Source: Toxotes chatareus
Taxonomy: Eukaryota; Chordata; Actinopteri; Toxotidae
Direction of reading: 5' to 3'
DNA length: 64,000 bases
Assembly: GCA_016801885.1 (NCBI GenBank)
Contig: CM028887.1
Coordinates: 21,149,615 to 21,213,614 of the forward strand
Shown here: piece after piece, positions 60,266 to 64,000 of the stretch
Numbering within the stretch: position 1 is the stretch's first letter
Layout of the letters: every line of letters begins with the position of its first letter
Notes under the pieces: model-generated
Seen by the model: the letters and a program-made list of their open reading frames with translations, nothing else
Told to the model about the DNA's origin: nothing
Databases searched by the model: none
Program-made: the position numbers and the translations under genes

Positions 60266-61930
60266 ATGTCTTGACTTCTAATTTTGACAACTCTTTTTTT
60301 AAACTTGCAATTATGGTTTGTTTGTGTGTTTGTTTGTTTGTTTGACTCTTAGGGAGCAACATAAACAGCTTGTGAACCTCACATTGAAATATCACCAGCT
60401 TTTACTTTGATATGGAGAACTTTTATAGCAAACAGTTGTTTGTTTACACAGCAAGTAGTTACAGAGAAAAGATTATTATTCATTTGGAGTTGTGTTTCTG
60501 TCCACCTGATGAATGCAAGTCCAATAGTCACTCTCTGGTTTAGCTCTGGTTTTGGTCTCTACCAACTTTTGAGGGAAATATCTGGCTCTTCAGTTGCTAA
60601 CCCTAACCGTAAAGACAACTAAATAAGCTCAGTCTCAGGTTCAGCTGTTAATTTTGTGTAGGTTCAACGCTACAATCAATACCTTTCACATTGTCCTATG
60701 ATGAACTGTTATTATAAAAATATCAATTATAGACACTTTAATGTACTAACTTTGTGGAAGAGTAGCACTAAACTGGGGCAGTAGACCTTTAAGACCTTAA
60801 TTGTGCTCACATAGTTCACATTCTATAACAAAATTCTGTTTGATCAAATTATTACAAATTCATACACATAAAACCTGGGGATGAGAGTATTATTCCTGCA
60901 CATGAGTAGTGGTTGTTTCTGAGTCTCTGTGCTTGTAATGAATCTGCCATGTATAGTTTGCCCACATCATCGTAACAGGTTAATTTAGGCATGGTTGTGA
61001 AGAGTCAGGGGATGAATACTTGAACATTATTTCATTCACCATGATGTCAGGTCCAGTGGGCCTTTAATTGGAGCTTGAGACTAGCTTTGATGTCGGAGGA
61101 CAGGCTGGAGTGTGTCTGGCACACTCAGGCCACATTGGGAGATTTGTGAAGAGAAAACTGAGCCTTTCAACACAAGTGGTTTTCAGGAGGGCTTTAAGGA
61201 ACTGTGTGACAGGTGTAACAGCTATCCCCAAAGAGCAAACTCTCCCTCTCAGATTGTAGCGGATATATGAAGTAACCCACAGTTAAGTCTAAAATTTGGT
61301 AGCGCAGCTGAGGGAAGGAAAGAGAGAAAGTACATGTTTTCGTGCTCTTGAGTGTGTTGTGACTGAAGAGCAGATTAAAGAGCAAACCGCAGAGCTGGAG
61401 AAAGAGTGAGACCGGCTTATGTATGTGTCTATGTACCTGTATGTATATGTGTCTGACTGTGTTTGTGTAATGTTTGCATGCATCAATGGACGTGTGTGAG
61501 TCTGCACACCCTTGCTCCGAGGCTCTGGTCAGACAGTGCATAGCTGTGGTGGGACACAGGCAAAGCGCCTCTAGACTACAGTGAGTCAACAATGTCTGCT
61601 CTCACTGAGAGGAGACATGATAGGTCTTGTCTCATTTGGTCCCTGACTCAAAGGATTTGTGTGTGGGTGTGTGTGTGGCATACATGATTTTAAGTAAAAT
61701 TAGTTATTTACCCAGATGTAGAATATATGACACTAACATGCGTCAGTGTCTACGCTTACACACGTAATATTGTTCTCGACAATGCTGACAAAAATACACA
61801 TACACACAAAAATAAAAACAAAACAATAAATTTGGTGAAAAGCCTTGTGAGCAGGGCCGGCCGTGGCCTTTTTCAGGCCTCAGATGAGGTTTTGTGCATC
61901 ATCTCAAACTGGAAACTGTCCTGTCTGTGT

Positions 61931-62090
<160 letters not shown>

Positions 62091-62194
62091 CACCCACCTA
62101 CCCAAAGCTTTTCAGGGACTAAATCAATGAAAATTTAAATTATGATGGCTAAACCATTTTTTTAAAGGCCGGGTTGAAAATAATGTCAATTGTC

Positions 62195-62455
62195 CTTTAA
62201 AGCGGTACTCCAGTGATTTAGCCTGGCACTTCCATTAAGCCGAGGGAATCAGAAGGGTTAGGGTTTGGGTTTGGGTTAGGGTTAGGGTTATCCTCACTTT
62301 TAGTCACTGGCACTTCCCCATGATGCATCTTGATAAGTATCCATACCCCAACATCATAAAGGTTATTTTATCAGACTTTGGAGCAGAGCTGAGCAGGACG
62401 TCTCATGAGAAATAAACTGAACTTGATGTGTAAAATTGGTGGAAGGCCCCTTTAA
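62195..62455 (+). repeat. Interspersed repeat copy containing a telomere-like tract
   Basis: Begins CTTTAAAGCGGTACTCCAGT and ends GGTGGAAGGCCCCTTTAA, so the tips are weakly inverted (CTTTAAAG / CCTTTAA). The layout resembles a short percomorph element I remember. Confidence 0.5.
62255..62290 (+). repeat. Interstitial telomere-like repeat (GGGTTA)n
   Basis: Six tandem hexamers: GGGTTA, GGGTTT, GGGTTT, then three GGGTTA. It is far too short for a chromosome end. Confidence 0.9.
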
Positions 62456-62564
62456 TGTTTGTTTAGTAAACACTGGTTAAAAATAAGGTCAAATGTTAGG
62501 TTTCAGTTATCGGTCTTTGGAAAACTGGAGAAACAGAAGCAAAGTGAGAGCATATCATTCATTT

Positions 62565-62665
62565 TTCTATCAGGGTCAGGGGGGAACTGGAGCCTATCCC
62601 AGCTTGCTGGGTATATCCTGGACTGGTCGCCAGTCAATCGCAGGGCTGACACGCAAAGCAGAGCA
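62565..62665 (+). repeat. Fragment of a widespread teleost interspersed repeat
   Basis: GGAGCCTATCCCAGCTTGCT followed by CTGGTCGCCAGTCAATCGCA. Same family as 58895-59105. Confidence 0.65.
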
Positions 62666-63304
62666 TATCATACCGAGACAAACTCAGCAAGGATGCCAGG
62701 GACCTTTATTTGGATCATGTATTTGAGAAGGACTCATTATCTGCTGCAGAGAGAAACACACTGTGCTCCTTTTTTCTATCTCTGTATGTGTACTTACAAA
62801 ACAGTGTTTACTGAATGTCTCTGTATGAAAAGCAGCCTTTCCGCCCAACTAAAAAATGAATTCTAAAAAAAATTTCTAAAGTTTTACGTGCATATTTACC
62901 AGAGTTATTTGAAATAAAAAATTTAACCTCTCATGCTTATAGCCCTGTAGCAGTTGTTTTTCGCTGATGGCTAGCCCTATTCATCAGTACAGTTAAATGC
63001 TTATAAATATTCTATAGCTTCCCATTCAAGGTCACAGCTGGGGGTTGGCTTCTATCCCAGGACAAACATGCTCACTCTTACAATCAAGTAAAAGGCTCCA
63101 GTTTGGCAAATCCCTGTTTTTAGACTGAGTAGAAGGTTTCATCAGGGGGAGATGCACAAGAACATGGGGAGAACAGCTGACCAAGGCCCCAGACCCAGAT
63201 TGGTTGGGTGCTGTGCTATGGCTGCCCACTGCTTCTGACTATTCTCTAAAATCTAACAGAACTGATGAAAAACTACAACCACCGAGAAGGACAAAGGCTT
63301 TGTC

Positions 63305-63355
63305 TTGAATCCAGGACCTTGTTGCTGTGAGGTGACAGTTCTAACCACTGACAAC
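63305..63355 (+). repeat. Short fragment of the same teleost interspersed repeat
   Basis: Contains GAATCCAGGACCTTGTTGCT and GTGAGGTGACAGTTCTAACC, parallel to 5882-5935. Confidence 0.6.
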
Positions 63356-64000
63356 TTGTGTCAAAAGCTGCATGAAAGTTTATTTTTGGTTTTGACCCTT
63401 TTCACTCAAAGGTCAAAGTGCAAGATCAGCTACAGGAAAATGCACTTAATTGTCTATAGAGTTACGGCTGTAACAACTAGAGTTGCATGTCACTTTGGTT
63501 TCATTTATAACCTTGGTTGATATTCACAAATATTGGTGGGGCTGCACTTACCAATATAAATTCTTTAACTGCATGGTATTCCCCTTCAAAAAAACAGTTA
63601 TTCATCCAAAATCGTTTCGAAAGTAGGTTGAGAGAGAAATTAAAGTTATGCAACATTGTTTTAAAAAGCCAACCACTTTATGGTTTGGTGGTATCCCTCT
63701 GGAAAAGGCAAGATGTCTCATAAAATAGTACAAAAAAAAGGTTCATTTTCTCAATTAAATTCACCAAGTCTCCTAAAAAGCCACCTAACCCTTTTTATAG
63801 ATGGCTGTACAAGATTAAAACCAGAGGAAAGTGATTTCTCTTCCATTATTGAATTGTTTACACTCGAAAATCTATCTTGCACACCATGCAGACCTAGTTA
63901 AATCACACTCTAAACCGCCTGTTTTCATGGACACTGGAGAGTGTATTTAGCCTCGTCTGGTACAAGTTAAATGGCCCTTGTCTGTCTGGCACTATTCCTT

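Overview
The window looks like a piece of a teleost fish chromosome, probably a percomorph. It holds three spliced genes with canonical GT-AG introns, long gene-poor DNA, many CA/GT microsatellites, a tandem satellite, an L1-clade LINE relic, hAT DNA transposons, and fragments of interspersed repeats that I remember as common in spiny-rayed fish. No bacterial, plasmid or viral architecture is seen.

Layout. 1-3708: a tandem array of a ~76-bp unit, cut by the left window edge, with higher-order repetition near 1.07 kb. 4756-8002: a nested set of DNA transposons. An internally deleted hAT element carrying a BED zinc-finger fragment is split by a 2.75-kb foldback element with an 8-bp target duplication, and that element is itself split by a ~1.04-kb hAT-like element. 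8003-34091: a long gene-free stretch with microsatellites, a decayed L1-type LINE (20880-23085), and several G/C-balanced, motif-rich blocks that resemble conserved non-coding elements (for example 25130-25300 and 27535-27680).

Genes, all on the minus strand. rps15a (CDS 34092-37028, 130 aa, complete) has a 5'-TOP-like first exon near 37970-37998. A Notum-type carboxylesterase (CDS 40085-45189, 11 coding exons, 530 aa) keeps the complete Ser/Asp/His triad, has a TATA box at 45537-45543, and carries two lineage-specific low-complexity insertions. coq7 (CDS 55196-58101, 6 exons, 221 aa) keeps all six di-iron ligands. All reading frames were rebuilt by hand from splice sites, and each CDS length is a multiple of three.

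The genes are not a functional unit: a cytosolic ribosomal protein, a secreted Wnt antagonist and a mitochondrial ubiquinone-biosynthesis enzyme. rps15a and COQ7 also lie in the same region of human 16p12, so their closeness here looks like conserved synteny (from memory).

The most notable observations are: (1) the nested transposon, where removing the insert and one target duplication rejoins a coding frame exactly; (2) a perfect 21-bp-arm inverted repeat that directly abuts an AATAAA signal 3' of the notum gene; (3) unusual substitutions and insertions in the Notum paralogue; (4) the higher-order satellite; (5) an interstitial telomere-like tract at 62255-62290.
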